Below, piece by piece: positions 23,295 through 34,687 of a stretch of DNA of 64,000 bases. Under the pieces are notes generated by a model that saw only the letters and a program-made list of their open reading frames with translations, was not told where the DNA came from and made no database searches. The stretch is from Cephalotus follicularis. Its lineage: Eukaryota; Streptophyta; Magnoliopsida; Oxalidales; Cephalotaceae. The position numbers and the translations under genes were made by a program. Numbering within the stretch: position 1 is the first letter of the stretch; each line of letters opens with the position of its first letter. The stretch lies in contig BDDD01001467.1 of the NCBI GenBank assembly GCA_001972305.1, positions 186,001-250,000 of the forward strand, written 5' to 3'.

Positions 23295-25145
23295 TCATTC
23301 GATAACTCGCTCTCCAACCTCATCCCAACATGTCGGAGCTCGACACTTCCTCCCATAAAGAGCTTCAAACGGAGCCATACCGATACTAGCATGCCAACTG
23401 TTATTGTAGGCAAACTTCACCAAGCTCAAATACTCATCCAAGCTCCCAGTCCATTCCAACGCACACGACCTCAACATATCCTCTAAGGTCTGGATGGTTA
23501 TCTCAGTCTGCCCATCTATCTGTGGATGGAAAGCTATACTGTAACTGAGCCCAGTATCCCAAGCCTTCTGAAACCCTTTCCAAAACCGTGAAGTGAAACG
23601 AGGGTCCCTATCTGAAACAATGGATACCAGAGTCCCATGCAGTCTCACTATCTCCTGCTGAAACACTTCAGCCAAACGATCAACAGAGAAGTCCTCTCGG
23701 ATAGCTAAGAAGTGAGCCGATTTAGTCAATCGATCCACTACTACCCAGATAGCATCGTTACTCTTGAAAGTTCTCGGCAAACCCGTAACAAAGTCCATCG
23801 ATATACTCTCCCATTTCCATACTGGGACTTCCAAGGACTGTAACAAACCACTAGCACGTTGATGCTCAATCTTTACCTGCTGACAGATCAAACACCTCCC
23901 AACATACTCCGCTATATCCCTTTTCATTCCATTGCACCAGAAGTTCTTCTTCAAGTCCGTATACATTTTCGTAGAACCCGGATGTATAGAAAATGGAGAA
24001 CTGTGTGCCTCTGACAAAACAGCATCTCTGATAGAAGAATCTGACGGAACACACAACCGATTACCCAGCCATATCACGCCATGCTCATCTATACGGAACT
24101 CTGATTGCTTACCCTTTTCAACATTCTGGACTACGGCCCAAAGCTCACCATCATCACTCTGAGCTGTCTTAATCCGTGATATAAGCGTAGGCTCTACATT
24201 CATTGCAGCAACACAACCTTCAGAACCCCGAACATACAAATGTAAATCCATCCACTCCATATCAGCTATCAACTGCGGCTGAGTAAGCAAAGCCGCTACA
24301 CTCCCAGAACTCTTCTGACTAAGAGCATCAGCTACCACATTTGCTTTACCAGGATGGTACTGAATATTCAGATCATAGTCTTTCAGAAGTTCCAACAATC
24401 TTCTCTGACGCATGTTCAACTTTTTCTGCGTAAAGATATACTTGAGACTCTTATGATCGGTAAAGACGTCACAAGTTTCTCCGTACAAGTAGTGCCTCCA
24501 GATCTTCAACACAAACACTACAGCTGCCGACTCATGATCATGTGTAGGATAGTTAACTTCATAAGGCTTCAACTGTCTCGAAGCATAAGCTATCACATGA
24601 ACGTGCTGCATCAAAACACACCCCAAACCCTTCTTAGAAGCATCGCTGTAAATCTTGTATCCACCCAACCCAGATGGTAAACTAAGAATCGGTGCCGACA
24701 CAAGACCATTCTTCAGTTTCTCGAAGCTTGCTTCTCTCTCCTCGTTCCATTCAAACTTAGCTCCTTTCCTCATAAGCTGAGTTAATGGTAAGGCTATATA
24801 GGAAAAGCCTTCCACAAACCGCCTATAATATCCAGCCAAGCCCAAAAAGCTCCTAACTTCCGTCACTGTGGTAGGTCTCAACCATTTAGCAATAGCCTCA
24901 ACTTTAGCAGGATCCACACTAATCCCTTCAGCTGTAACCACATGACCCAAAAACGCCACCTGTTCCAACCAGAATTCACACTTTGAAAACTTCGCGTATA
25001 ACTGATTCTTCCTCAGAATACCCAGCACTATACGAAGCTGTTCTTCATGTTCTTCTTTCGACGTGGAATACATGAGGATGTCATCTATGAATACAATCAC
25101 AAACTGATCCAAGTACTCATGAAACACCCTATTCATCAGATCCAT
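23295..25145 (-). CDS. G pol: reverse transcriptase (C-terminal half), RNase H and integrase core
   Basis: This 616-residue frame is the longest in the window. Residues 1-130 carry the reverse transcriptase palm [13 protein letters not shown] (Asp21, Asp22) and the [11 protein letters not shown] block. Residues 160-280 are RNase H (Asp168, Glu205, Asp230, and VADALS near 273). Residues 380-425 are the integrase zinc domain (His381, His388, Cys418, Cys421). Residues 445-600 are the integrase core, with Asp451, Asp512 and Glu548 giving D-x60-D-x35-E spacing. The enzymes copy element RNA to DNA and insert it. The first Met is internal: the true reading comes from 25136-25486 through a small deletion, so this is part of a broken polyprotein. 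Confidence 0.93.
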   Translation of the reverse strand: MDLMNRVFHEYLDQFVIVFIDDILMYSTSKEEHEEQLRIVLGILRKNQLYAKFSKCEFWLEQVAFLGHVVTAEGISVDPAKVEAIAKWLRPTTVTEVRSFLGLAGYYRRFVEGFSYIALPLTQLMRKGAKFEWNEEREASFEKLKNGLVSAPILSLPSGLGGYKIYSDASKKGLGCVLMQHVHVIAYASRQLKPYEVNYPTHDHESAAVVFVLKIWRHYLYGETCDVFTDHKSLKYIFTQKKLNMRQRRLLELLKDYDLNIQYHPGKANVVADALSQKSSGSVAALLTQPQLIADMEWMDLHLYVRGSEGCVAAMNVEPTLISRIKTAQSDDGELWAVVQNVEKGKQSEFRIDEHGVIWLGNRLCVPSDSSIRDAVLSEAHSSPFSIHPGSTKMYTDLKKNFWCNGMKRDIAEYVGRCLICQQVKIEHQRASGLLQSLEVPVWKWESISMDFVTGLPRTFKSNDAIWVVVDRLTKSAHFLAIREDFSVDRLAEVFQQEIVRLHGTLVSIVSDRDPRFTSRFWKGFQKAWDTGLSYSIAFHPQIDGQTEITIQTLEDMLRSCALEWTGSLDEYLSLVKFAYNNSWHASIGMAPFEALYGRKCRAPTCWDEVGERVIE

Positions 25146-25700
25146 GAAAACTGCCGGTGATTAGTGAGTCCGAAAGGCATCACCAAAAACTCATAATGCC
25201 CATACCGAGTACGGAAAGCAGTTTTAGGCACATCTTCATCCTTTATCCAAAGCTGATGATAACCCGATCTCAAATCGATCTTAGAGAAATACCGAGCACC
25301 CTGGAGTTGATCAAACAAGTCATCAAGCGTAGGCAGTGGGTATTTATTTCGAACAGTAATCCGATTCAACTCTCTGTAGTCTATGCATAGCCTCATAGAC
25401 CCGTCTTTCTTATTCACAAAAAGAACCGGAGCACCCCACGGCGAAAAACTAGGCCGAATGAAACCCCGATCCAACAGCTCTTGCAACTTTCCTTCAACTC
25501 TTGCAGTTCCAACGGTGCCATTCTGTAAGGTGCCTTAGATAAAGGTGCCCTCCAGGAATGAGTTCGATGGTAAACTCTACTTCCCGTTGCGGTGGCAAAC
25601 CCGGTAACTCCTCCGGAAACACATCAGAAAATTCTCTTACCACATGATAGTCTTCAAGGCGAGGCTCAACCTTTGAGACATCCTTCACAACAGCTAAGAA
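25136..25700 (-). pseudogene. G reverse transcriptase N-terminal half and linker
   Basis: 25136-25486 encodes [43 protein letters not shown] and [17 protein letters not shown], the fingers and proximal palm of a gypsy reverse transcriptase. About 2 bp are missing near 25155, where FGLTNAPA is expected, which shifts the frame before the palm. 25494-25688 encodes the protease-RT linker (REFSDVFPEELPGLPPQREV), joined through another frame break near 25490. Confidence 0.9.
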
Positions 25701-26199
25701 CCTCCAGCGCCCTTAGCCACCAACTTCCTAGCCTTCAGAGCAGAGATAACTTTCATTTCTTTTCTCGGTCGTGAACCCTGATGAATAAAATCAGGTCTAT
25801 TCACATCCCCAAACAGAACCCTCCGAGCATAGCAATCAATCGTAGCCTGATGACGATCCAACCAGTTCATACCCAGAATCATATCGAAGTCATACATATC
25901 GATAGGAAGTAGATCCGCATCACGAATCCGATCATCGAAAACAAGAGGACAAGCATAAAACACTCATATATCACAACAGAAGAACCCGTAGGGGTCGAAA
26001 GAACCAAAGCTGGATCAAGAAACTGTGAAGACATCCCAAGATGCCGAACAAAAGACCTCGCTACAACCGAGTGGGCCGATCCAGTATCATACAAAACATA
26101 AGCCCTACGGTTACCAACAGAAATAAAGCCCGAAACAGTACCTGGTGCATTAGCAGCCTGCTGAGTCGTGATAGCAAAGACACGGCCTCCCACATTGCG
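25694..26199 (-). pseudogene. G aspartic protease
   Basis: On the minus strand GGRVFAITTQQAANAPGTVS leads to YVLYDTGSAHSVV, the retroviral-type protease active site with an intact D-T-G. A frameshift near 25965 passes to 25694-25963, which carries DMYDFDMILGMNWLDRHQ, the conserved C-terminal block. The enzyme cuts the Gag-Pol polyprotein. Gag runs directly into it: the TAG at 26200-26202 stands where the gag-only copy in C has a Gln codon (CAA), so gag-pol was one reading frame. Confidence 0.9.
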
Positions 26200-26202
26200 C
26201 TA

Positions 26203-27633
26203 TCCATGATCTGCATTATTCCCCTTCCTTTCCTTTGCACGAGGGTCAGCACAATCCTTCACGAAATGCCCTTTTTGACCACATACAACACATGCCCCGA
26301 TAGCCTTGTAGCACACTCCTACTGGATGCTGTCTACCGCAAACGTCACACTTGGCAATCTGGACATCCGCAGCTCCCTGTGTCTGCCTTTGATCATTACC
26401 GGGATGTTGCGGTCCCCGGTTATCATTCCTCCTTCCTCGCTTGCCATTTCTATTCTTATTATTCTGTCCAGAACCTTGCCCTTGAGAATCCCCTCTGTTT
26501 CTCTTCCTGTCACTTTCCTGACGAGCTGCCTGGAAATCTAACCTTTCCAGTTCTATGTTCTTTGCCACATTTGCCACTTCAGAAACATCAGCAAACATGG
26601 TGTTGATCAGTTTACCCCGGAGCTGATAGTGTAACTTCCACTTGAACTTTTCTGCCTGCTCCAATGCCGTCCCTGCCGCGGACCCAGCAAAACCAGCAAG
26701 CCTAGTGAAACGAGTCAGAAACTCCGTGACCGATTCCCCATCCTTCTGTCTGGTATTGATGGACTCCCTGGCGTAAGCCTCCTTATCAACAGCGGGAAAG
26801 TACTGCTGATAAAAGACTTCGTAAAACTCGGACCAGGTCAAAGTCTCCGCATAGTTGCCACCCTTAGCCAAATCCACAGCCTTCCACCATTTCTGAGCAT
26901 CACCCTCAAGCTTGTAAACAGCTAACTTAACCTTCTGCTCGTCACTACAACCAAGCACATCAAAGATCTTGTCCATACGAGCAATCCAGTTGTAACGCCC
27001 CAGATCCGAGTCCATTTTATGCTCAAAGCGGACATCGAGGATTCGGTGCGTTACGTTGGGTGAAACCTCAAATTCTTTAACAATCATACTAATTTCTAAT
27101 ATCTATAAATAACCTGATATATTAAACCTTAAAATTTCATACTCTTATTTAAATCATCATACATCTTCACAGGATCTATCAAAGGACATAATACAGCGGG
27201 AGCGGAACCCCCGTACTCCCCGAGCGTAGGGTCATACTACGGGTCCCCTGAAATATCTGCCAAAACACAAAAGAAATCATTTCCATACTTAATATCTTAC
27301 ATAGAAATATGGATCCTTACACCAGTGCTCAGCCTCCACAAGAGTCACGGCTGAGCTGAAAGACTGTGGTCTCTGCTTCTGAAACCACTCAAGCCAGATA
27401 TAAGTAGGTGTGTTAGTCCTGCCCCCGGCTTCTCTTCCCAACTGAACATCAGCTGGAGCATCCTCCTCAGCAACCGGCTCCCTACGGGCCAGATCCTGAT
27501 TCTACTGACTCATAACACGTCGTACTTCCTGAGCGACTGCCTGACGTACTAACTCCTCCATAGTAGGCTCATTTCTGACTTCCTAGGCCTCAATGGGTGC
27601 AGTCCTCCGAGTAGCGGTCCTTGTACGTGCCAT
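26203..27633 (-). pseudogene. G gag, interrupted by solo LTR P
   Basis: The start codon at 27631-27633 opens MARTRTATRRTAPIEA; TAG codons at 27583-27585 and 27502-27504 interrupt the N-terminus. The capsid region continues (TYIWLEWFQKQRPQSFSSAV) to 27322, where P begins. Beyond P, 26203-26990 continues with IARMDKIFDVLGCSDEQKVK, a capsid of the same family as C, the GFAGSAAGTALEQAEKFKW block, and a zinc knuckle CVVCGQKGHFVKDC. A first, atypical CDVCGRQHPVGVC lies upstream. Gag would form the particle and bind RNA. The apparent Met start at 27087 comes from P, not from gag. Confidence 0.92.
26991..27321 (-). mobile_element. Solo LTR P (331 bp) in the gag of G
   Basis: It starts TGTAACGCCCCAGATCC and ends GGATCCTTACA on the plus strand, with a perfect TSD CCAGT at 26986-26990 and 27322-27326. 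The GGGGCGTTACA end on the minus strand fits the orientation rule of the other gypsy LTRs. Its size is like that of short-LTR chromoviruses; family is not assigned. It has no TCGA palindrome cluster, unlike the long LTRs around it. Confidence 0.92.
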
Positions 27634-27785
27634 CTACAAAAAGGCACCCAGAACATAAAACATCACAAAGAACAAAAACTGAAACAGAAAACATATCATA
27701 AGACCATAACGGAAAAGCCTAACCCATTGTCTACCCAGTCTCACAGGTCAAACCTAGTTAGGTCTTCTAAGGAAACAAAACCTAT

Positions 27786-27797
27786 GCTCTGATACCA
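27786..27797 (-). other. Primer-binding site of G (tRNA-iMet)
   Basis: GCTCTGATACCA reads TGGTATCAGAGC on the element strand, 5 bp from the 5' LTR edge at 27803. Confidence 0.94.
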
Positions 27798-27802
27798 CAA
27801 TC

Positions 27803-30603
27803 TGTAACACCCCCGGACGGCGGGAGTCGTCACAGGTCATAATACAGAATCTATCAAAACATAACATAACATATCTGAACAAAAACATAACTTATCAGCC
27901 AAAAACGTGGTGGTCATAGCATAACTGAAAACTTAAAAACTTAACAATTTCTGAAAACTTAAACATTTTCCAGTTCAAAACTAAAACACATGTATCTTAT
28001 TGTTCAGACCACTGAACAGAAAACATAATGGGATCACACTCCTAGGGATCCAAAACTTAAGGTGGTCATCTCTCGTTCACACATTCCCCTGCTGCTCCAG
28101 ATAACCAGCCGCATGGAAAACAAAAACATGGCTGAGCAAACCTCAGTCCGGATAAGGGAATTAAAACGGTAAACGATAAATTTTAAAAGCAGTAATATTT
28201 CAATAAAAATTCATAACAGAAATCTTAAGCAATTAAAAACAATTAAATATTCGTAAAATCACATTTGTACTTTCATAAAATCCATATAACTTTTGAAACG
28301 TTTACGAAACATTTGAAAACATCATATCACGATTCATAAGTCATACTGAGCCACATACATATCACATAACATATATTTGGCAAGGGAGGCGCTAATTCCA
28401 CATGCCCACAAGAATTGAAGTGTACGAGAATACACAAGTCAATTCTCGCATATCACATATCATATACTAGAATCGATTCATATGTCTCTATCACATAGCG
28501 GATCCATAAATCCACCTCATGAGATTTATTCATAACACTCAGAGACACCGTAGACTAATCACACTGCTACGGAAGTGTCATGTCCCCGTGCCAGGCCTAC
28601 GACATGCCTATGGTACGCCTCATAGGTGGGTACATTACTCAGTATTAAATCATTTCAAAAACATTGATTTATCAAAATCAATTTAAAAACACATAAATAT
28701 GCTTTCACAAAATATATTTGAAAATCGTTCACAACGATATCATATCATACATTTCATAGCCAAATCATCAACTCATTTATACTTTGCTATAAAGAGGTGA
28801 TCATAACATATCGTAACATATCGTATCATATAAATAAAGTCGGAATCATTTATAAATGTCAAAAACAAACTTCATTTTCGAAACGCGTCAAAACCATAAA
28901 ACATTACCAATTTCATAACGAAGAGGCATAGCATAAAACAAAACTGAATTCAGTTCGATAATCAGATAGCCAAGGAACGATAGAAATCCATACCTTATGC
29001 GTTCACAAAAGCACTTATGAATAGATGATTTAAATCAAACTCCCCTTGAAGCACAACAATCTAAAAGACACCCAAAACCATTCATATAAGGGTCTAAGAA
29101 AAATTAAAGACATTAAATAGACTTATAACAGTGTTTAGAAAAGACCCAGATTGTTTCGGAGAACAAACGAAGCAAAACAGTTGAAAACAACACTTTTCTG
29201 GGCAAAACAGCCAACTGTTACAAAGCCCCAGCCGACTGGGGAAGCTTGGCAGTCGACTGGTCACAAGGGCCAGCCGACTACACAAACCAGAATGCATGCA
29301 GTCGACTGTCACATAGATCCAGTCGACTGTGCATAACAAGGCAGTCGACTTGTTCATCGGGCAGTCGACTACACAACACAAGGCAGTCGACTGTGTTCAT
29401 ATGGCTGTCGACTACTCATCCAATCCAGCCGACTGTCCACAAGAACAGTCGACTGTTCTGGACGACAGAACAGCAGAAACTTGACAATTTCAGGCAGAAA
29501 CTGGTTTAAACGAAAATGACATTAAACCAGAGACACAAGAACATAAACATATGACATAATATGGCAATTAGATGATACAGAAACACATAATTGACATAGG
29601 AATATCTGGACAGTGGCTTAACTTCCTAGAGAAAGCAAGAAGAACATTTACATGTGCATACAAATATGTCCAGATTCCTGTCCATTATCATTTGCAAACT
29701 TTTAAAACCACTTTGTGACAAGTCTAGGTATACAAAACATGCTGACAGACTTACTAACACCATGACAGAACATATATACACAGGAAATCAAAACTTAAAG
29801 GACATTAAGAACAAAACCAAAGACAAAGTGAAACAAATCATTACAGTGAATTTACTAACCTGCGATGATTGTCCAGAACACAGAAAACACAGCAAGAACA
29901 CCACAATTTTACTGGTTAAACAGCTGTGCAGAAGGGAAGCCAATGAGAACCAAAAACAAGGAGATACATAACTATGCTTATAGAACTAGAAGAATTCAAC
30001 CCAAAAGAACAACCAAAGGATTGAGATTACCTCTTCAAACTTGAGGAAACGATTTCACAGCAGGTTACACAAGCTTCATAGTGCAACTTCGGCAGTGGCA
30101 CTTAACAGAAAAGAGAGACACATTTAAAATGGCAATGTCACTCTCCAAAAGGAAAAAGGGAAGACAAAATCTGCCCACATATGGAAGAAGATGAGACAAG
30201 AATCAGTTTGTTAAGGAAGAAAAGGATTGAAAACGTGTAGAAATAATGAGGGGAAAGAGAGAGCTTCGGGAGGGAGGGGAAGAAAAGGAAAGAAATGGGA
30301 AAAAAAAGAAATAAAAAGAAATAAAGAAATAAAATAAAAGAAATAATAGGAATTAAGGAATTTTAAAATAAAAAGAAAGTAAATTGTTTTAATAAAATAA
30401 GTTGGATTTTAATAAGATAGATAGAAGCCCAAACCCAACATTGCACTACATATCCAAAAATTTCAGGCTGGTATGAGACAGCCCAAATCACATAGGCCCA
30501 AGACAAAAGGGCAACCTGACTTGAAAATTAAACAAAATTAAAAAGCCCGAAAGCAAACACATAAAAAGTCCGTAAAACACATATGAACAAGCAGGGTATT
30601 ACA
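27803..30603 (-). repeat. 5' LTR of G (2,801 bp)
   Basis: This is the partner of 19896-22703, with the same termini. Sequence differences are few and scattered, plus small indels, so insertion is recent relative to C and B. It contains the palindrome cluster at 29210-29460 and the conserved block at 28490-28635. No gene is seen. Confidence 0.95.
29210..29460 (-). repeat. Palindrome cluster in G 5' LTR, type CAGTCGACTG (12 units)
   Basis: Twelve units occur in 250 bp: CAGTCGACTG five times, CAGCCGACTG twice, and single CAGCCAACTG, CAGCCGACTA, CAGTCGACTT, CAGTCGACTA and CTGTCGACTA. Spacing is about 15-30 bp and spacer sequences are mostly unrelated. This is the densest and cleanest cluster of this type. 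Confidence 0.95.
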
Positions 30604-30937
30604 ATTAATCATAAAAGTGAAACGAGATTGTTTCAATAAAATCAGATAGCAAAAGAATGATAGAATCCATACGTTATTAACATATTCCAACTTCATTTCA
30701 ATAAAACTGATAGAGAAACCTAGCAAAGGAAATCCATACCAAATACAGAATTTGAAATTATTTCAAATAAAATCAGAATGATAGCCAAGAAAGAAGGACA
30801 TTCGTACCTTGCGTAAACACCGAAATTATCCTCAAGAGAAAAATCAAACAACCCTACGCAGCACTTCCATTGGTAAAGTTATCTAAAAGATATAAAAACA
30901 ACAATTCAAATAAGAAATTAGAAATCCTTGCGAAAGT

Positions 30938-31150
30938 ATCAGCGCTTTATCTAGAACAAAGCCGAAAGCATCGACTCTTTCTAGCATAAGCGTCAACGTT
31001 TTTCAGGACACATGCAACATTTAAACATTTTAAAAACTCAAACTTTGAGGACAGAGCGTCAATGCTTTACAGAACAAAGCAGGATTATGCACAATTGAGG
31101 GAAGGCGTCGACTTTTTGATGAAACAAAGGGGTAAGGCGTCGGCGCTTTA
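30938..31150 (-). repeat. Palindrome cluster in D, type AAAGCGTCGACGCTTT
   Basis: Copies include AAAGCATCGACTCTTT (about 30965), AAGCGTCAACGTTTTT (about 30988), AGAGCGTCAATGCTTT (about 31053), AAGGCGTCGACTTTTT (about 31103) and AAGGCGTCGGCGCTTT (about 31134). CG-to-CA changes are evident. Confidence 0.78.
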
Positions 31151-31253
31151 CATGAGTTTAGTGTGTTTACAGTGTTACGCTTATGTTGAAGAAAGTGAGG
31201 ATTAAGACAATGCATTTGTGAGCAGACTAATCTAACTCAACACCCATTAACAC

Positions 31254-31845
31254 TGCATGCACAACACACCCCGGCTGCACTTAACTTACACACACAGCCT
31301 ACACAACACACACACACACACACGCATACCAAATGCATAACACATACTCTGTCTAGACACAACAAAACACACAGACTCGTATAACACTGCACCCTATGCA
31401 CACACACAATTACTGCATGCCAAACACACACAGCACACAACACATGCACACACAACCTATAACACATACACACGCACCTACACAACACACATACACATAT
31501 TACATGCAAAACATACACTGCACACATACACATACTACACACACGCACGGCCACACAACACACACAGCACACATATGCATATTAAATGTAAAACACACAC
31601 TGCACACATACACATACTACACACATGCACGACCACACAACACACACAGCACACATATGCATATTACATGTAAAACACACACCACACACATGCACATATT
31701 ACATGCAACACACATACACACCACATACACAGCACGCCCCGCACACACACACATAACACACACAAAGCACGCTTGTTTACTGCCTTCACCACATACACGC
31801 ACACATACGCAACACACAACATGCAAAACACACCCAACACGCACA
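31254..31845. repeat. AC-rich low-complexity tract with ~82-bp units in D
   Basis: This is nearly 600 bp of ACACAC, CACATGCA and TACACATA words. Within it, GGCCACACAACACAC (31549) and GACCACACAACACAC (31631) start two copies of an approximately 82-bp unit with CACATATGCATATTA. Long open frames here on both strands follow from composition and are not genes. It accounts for part of the unusual length of this LTR. Confidence 0.9.
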
Positions 31846-34571
31846 TGCAGAATGATTCTAGTACTGCGCATGAACCAAGGTGATGGATTTCTGGGCAACA
31901 ACGGTATCAACACAACCAGCTACACAAACCATTACATGATGCCGATGGAAACAACAAGAACTATAGAAAAACAGGGGAGAAAGCAGGCATATGCAACAGT
32001 GGCTGTGTTAAGGAGAGGGATGGGATCAATCCTTACACATGTGACTGGGTTGATATCCAACCTGACCATGACCCAAGCCAAACACCATGACTGCTAAAGA
32101 ACTAGTAACCAGTGGTGCAGGCTTACACAGAGAGAAGGAGATTAACACATGCATATCTATATACAGTTTATATCAAACGAATCGGATCACCACAAGGAAG
32201 CAAGAAACGAACCTGAAGTGATGTAGGACTCTGGCGGCTGAGCAAGAAGCTTTCCTCTGAGCTGCAACTATGGTGCTTCCAAGAGAGAAAGAGGGAGAGA
32301 GACAAAATAGGGGAGGCAAAGAGAGATTAAACACTTGCATAATTATACAGTTTATATCACCGCATAACAAAATCTTAAACCAAAGCACAGTGAAGCAAAC
32401 CTGGGTGATGAAGGAGCTGAGGGAGAAAAGGGCAAGAAATTTTACTGAGCTTCCTCAATAATGGCATCCTGAGCATGATAGGTAAAGAAGAAGAGAAATA
32501 GCCAAAAAAAAAAAGAAAAAGAAAGAGGTGGCTGGCTTATTATGGGCAAAAACGCGTAAGGAAGCAAAAAAAGAAATAAAGTAATGCATGGTAGAGAAAT
32601 TTCGGCAGAGAGGGTGCCTGATGCGGGAGAGAGTAAGTGAGAGAGTGTTGATGTGGGAGAGAGTGAGTGAGAGATAAGGAGAGAAACCATTTTGGGAAGG
32701 GAGAGATTAAGGGAGAGAGAGTGGTGGCAAAAGGGCAAAATAAAGGAATAATAAACCATTTCCTTTTCAAATTGATTTTGCATAATTTGGTTTTTAAAAC
32801 AAAATGGACAATTCCCTTTTTAAAAAGATTTTCTTCTTAAAATGCATAATTTGGCTTTTCTAAAATAGAAGTGATAAATGGCTTTAAAAAAAATTATTTT
32901 TTTTCTTTAGCCATTTACCAAAGATGTTTATTAGTCAAAATTCAAAATTAAATTAGCCCAAATACAATAAAGCAAACCAAAATTTTTGGGTTATTCATAT
33001 CTAAAACAAATAGGCTGTCCATAGAAAAAAAAATTAAAAGGGTCCAAATTAAAATAAATTTTATACTGAAAAATGGGTATTACAAACATACTTCGATAGT
33101 GAAAGTCATGTTCCATATCCAAAATCAGTAAACCTTCATAAGTGAGAGTCATACTCAATTTATAAAACTGGTAATATTAACTTCAGTAATAAAACAGGTT
33201 TTATAGAAAAAGAATCGAAACAAACGTTCGATAACAAATTCCATACCTTTTCATAAACCAAAAGTAGTATCAAAAGCAGAATATCCGTTCATCTCATTAA
33301 CAAATTCGATTCAGATAAAAACAATGAATCCATATTTTGTTTCATAAACATATCACACTGACTTTATTTCCAAACATATCAAAATACGGGTCACACCCCT
33401 ATTTTCGGTTCCATTTCATTAAGACAAACATATATGGTGATAGCATAATTAAACATAACATTCCAACATTTCATTCAACAGTTTATTAAATAATATGCGG
33501 AAGCAGTCAATAAGCCGGAATATAAAACACAAGTCGTCCGCACGCAGCCCATTCTATGTGCAGGTAATTCAACATAAATATCCTTACATAAGGAAGTACG
33601 ATAGCAACGGGGTATGAACCGTTCAATACAATACCACATCATAAAAGAAAAACAACAACCTTCAGTTGAAAGTACAAGCTCACCAAGCTTCTGCCGCGAC
33701 TCCAAGTCTTCGCTTAATCTGAAACTGTAGGGGGGTTAGCCGTTGTCCTCACTTGGCTAAGTAGGAAGATAATGCATGCTAAGGAATATATGAATGCAAC
33801 AAGTATGATAGTTTATATTTGAAAAAGCATTTAAATGTGCCAAAATATAAGCAAACATGCCAAGTGGCCATAGACAATCCATATGCAAGAATACCGCACA
33901 AGGGTACAATCAATCAGTCCAGTGGTTTGTCCGAAGACCAGTATTGGGCTCAAGACGTCGTTAACCCGTAGCCTACGTAAAGCCACCTAGCTATCACCCC
34001 AAACTCCGCTGATGATAGGAGGTAAACAGTGCTGCTGGCATTTAGTGGGCAGATAACAGTGCACGGTCTGTAATGCAGATCAGTATGGTGAATAAGCACT
34101 AGCCAACTACTGGCACGTAGGCTCACCGCCGTAATCAGTGATATCTTCCCATCACTCGACCACGGTATGCATAGACAATCAATCAGTCAATTCAGTTCAA
34201 TAATATTACATATATATACGATATGCAATATAAAATGCTTTCTTTAGAAACATGTAACATTTCAGTGATCGTACATCTCATGTGAGGAAACGATATCAGT
34301 ACAATAGTGGTTTCCAATTCGGAAACAAACAGTAGGTGATAAAACAGTAGTTGATAAATCAGTAGTTTCTTGTAAATAATAGTTTTCATTTGAAAGTGAT
34401 GGTTAAACAATGAATTGTGCATATAGCACATAGTTCGTTCGATCATTGCAATATAAGTAGTAGCGATGTTAAATAACATCAAACAGTATATACTATATGA
34501 TGGTAGCATATACAATTCAATAACAGTACAAGACAGTAACAATTCAATCAATGTTATGCAATTTTACTCAG

Positions 34572-34687
34572 AACAGTCGACTGTCCTCAAGAATAGTCGA
34601 CTGATTGGTGGAGTAGTCGAGTGCTTTGTCTCAGCAGTCGACTGGATTGGGTTGAGTAGTCGACTGCCATGAAGAACAGTCGACTGC
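34572..34687 (-). repeat. Palindrome cluster 2 in E 3' LTR
   Basis: Six copies occur in 115 bp: CAGTCGACTG twice, TAGTCGACTG twice, and CAGTCGACTG and TAGTCGAGTG variants. The matching cluster in the other LTR is at 40042-40157, and in F at 55888-55980. Confidence 0.9.

Larger units (their letters stand above)
19896..30603 (-). mobile_element. Element G: near-complete Tekay-like chromovirus (10.7 kb)
   Basis: G is bounded by a perfect TSD ATTAA at 19891-19895 and 30604-30608. It has near-identical LTRs of 2,808 bp (19896-22703) and 2,801 bp (27803-30603), an iMet primer-binding site, gag, protease, reverse transcriptase, RNase H, integrase, chromodomain and polypurine tract, all on the minus strand. 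A 331-bp solo LTR (P) interrupts gag. Scattered stops and frameshifts disable it, but all enzymatic motifs can be read, and it is the youngest-looking full element here. It could once have supplied proteins to gag-only C. Confidence 0.96.
18088..33084 (-). mobile_element. Solo LTR D (about 4.28 kb without its insert), split by G
   Basis: A perfect TSD AACAT lies at 18083-18087 and 33085-33089, and the uninterrupted C LTR reads TTTAACATACTTCG at this site. D starts TGTAACACCCCCGGTTCGG and ends GGGTATTACA. Its own sequence is 18088-19895 and 30609-33084. It lacks primer-binding site, polypurine tract and coding sequence, so it is a very long solo LTR. It has the conserved LTR block (19040-19180), a palindrome cluster at 30938-31150 and an AC-rich tract at 31254-31840. 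Confidence 0.9.

Noticed and set aside
24354-24680. Plus-strand open frames within G pol
   Set aside because: They are antisense shadows of the conserved RNase H/integrase frame and show no domain of their own.
29210-29460. CRISPR-like array
   Set aside because: Units are short, degenerate palindromes with uneven spacers, lie inside LTRs of plant retrotransposons, and have no cas genes. The setting is eukaryotic.
19896-30603. G as a currently active element
   Set aside because: In-frame stops at 26200 and 27583, frameshifts near 25155 and 25965, and the P insertion in gag disable it.
31396-32097. Long open frame in the AC-rich tract
   Set aside because: The predicted protein is His/Thr repeats from ACACAC composition. 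Frames are open on both strands and have no domain.
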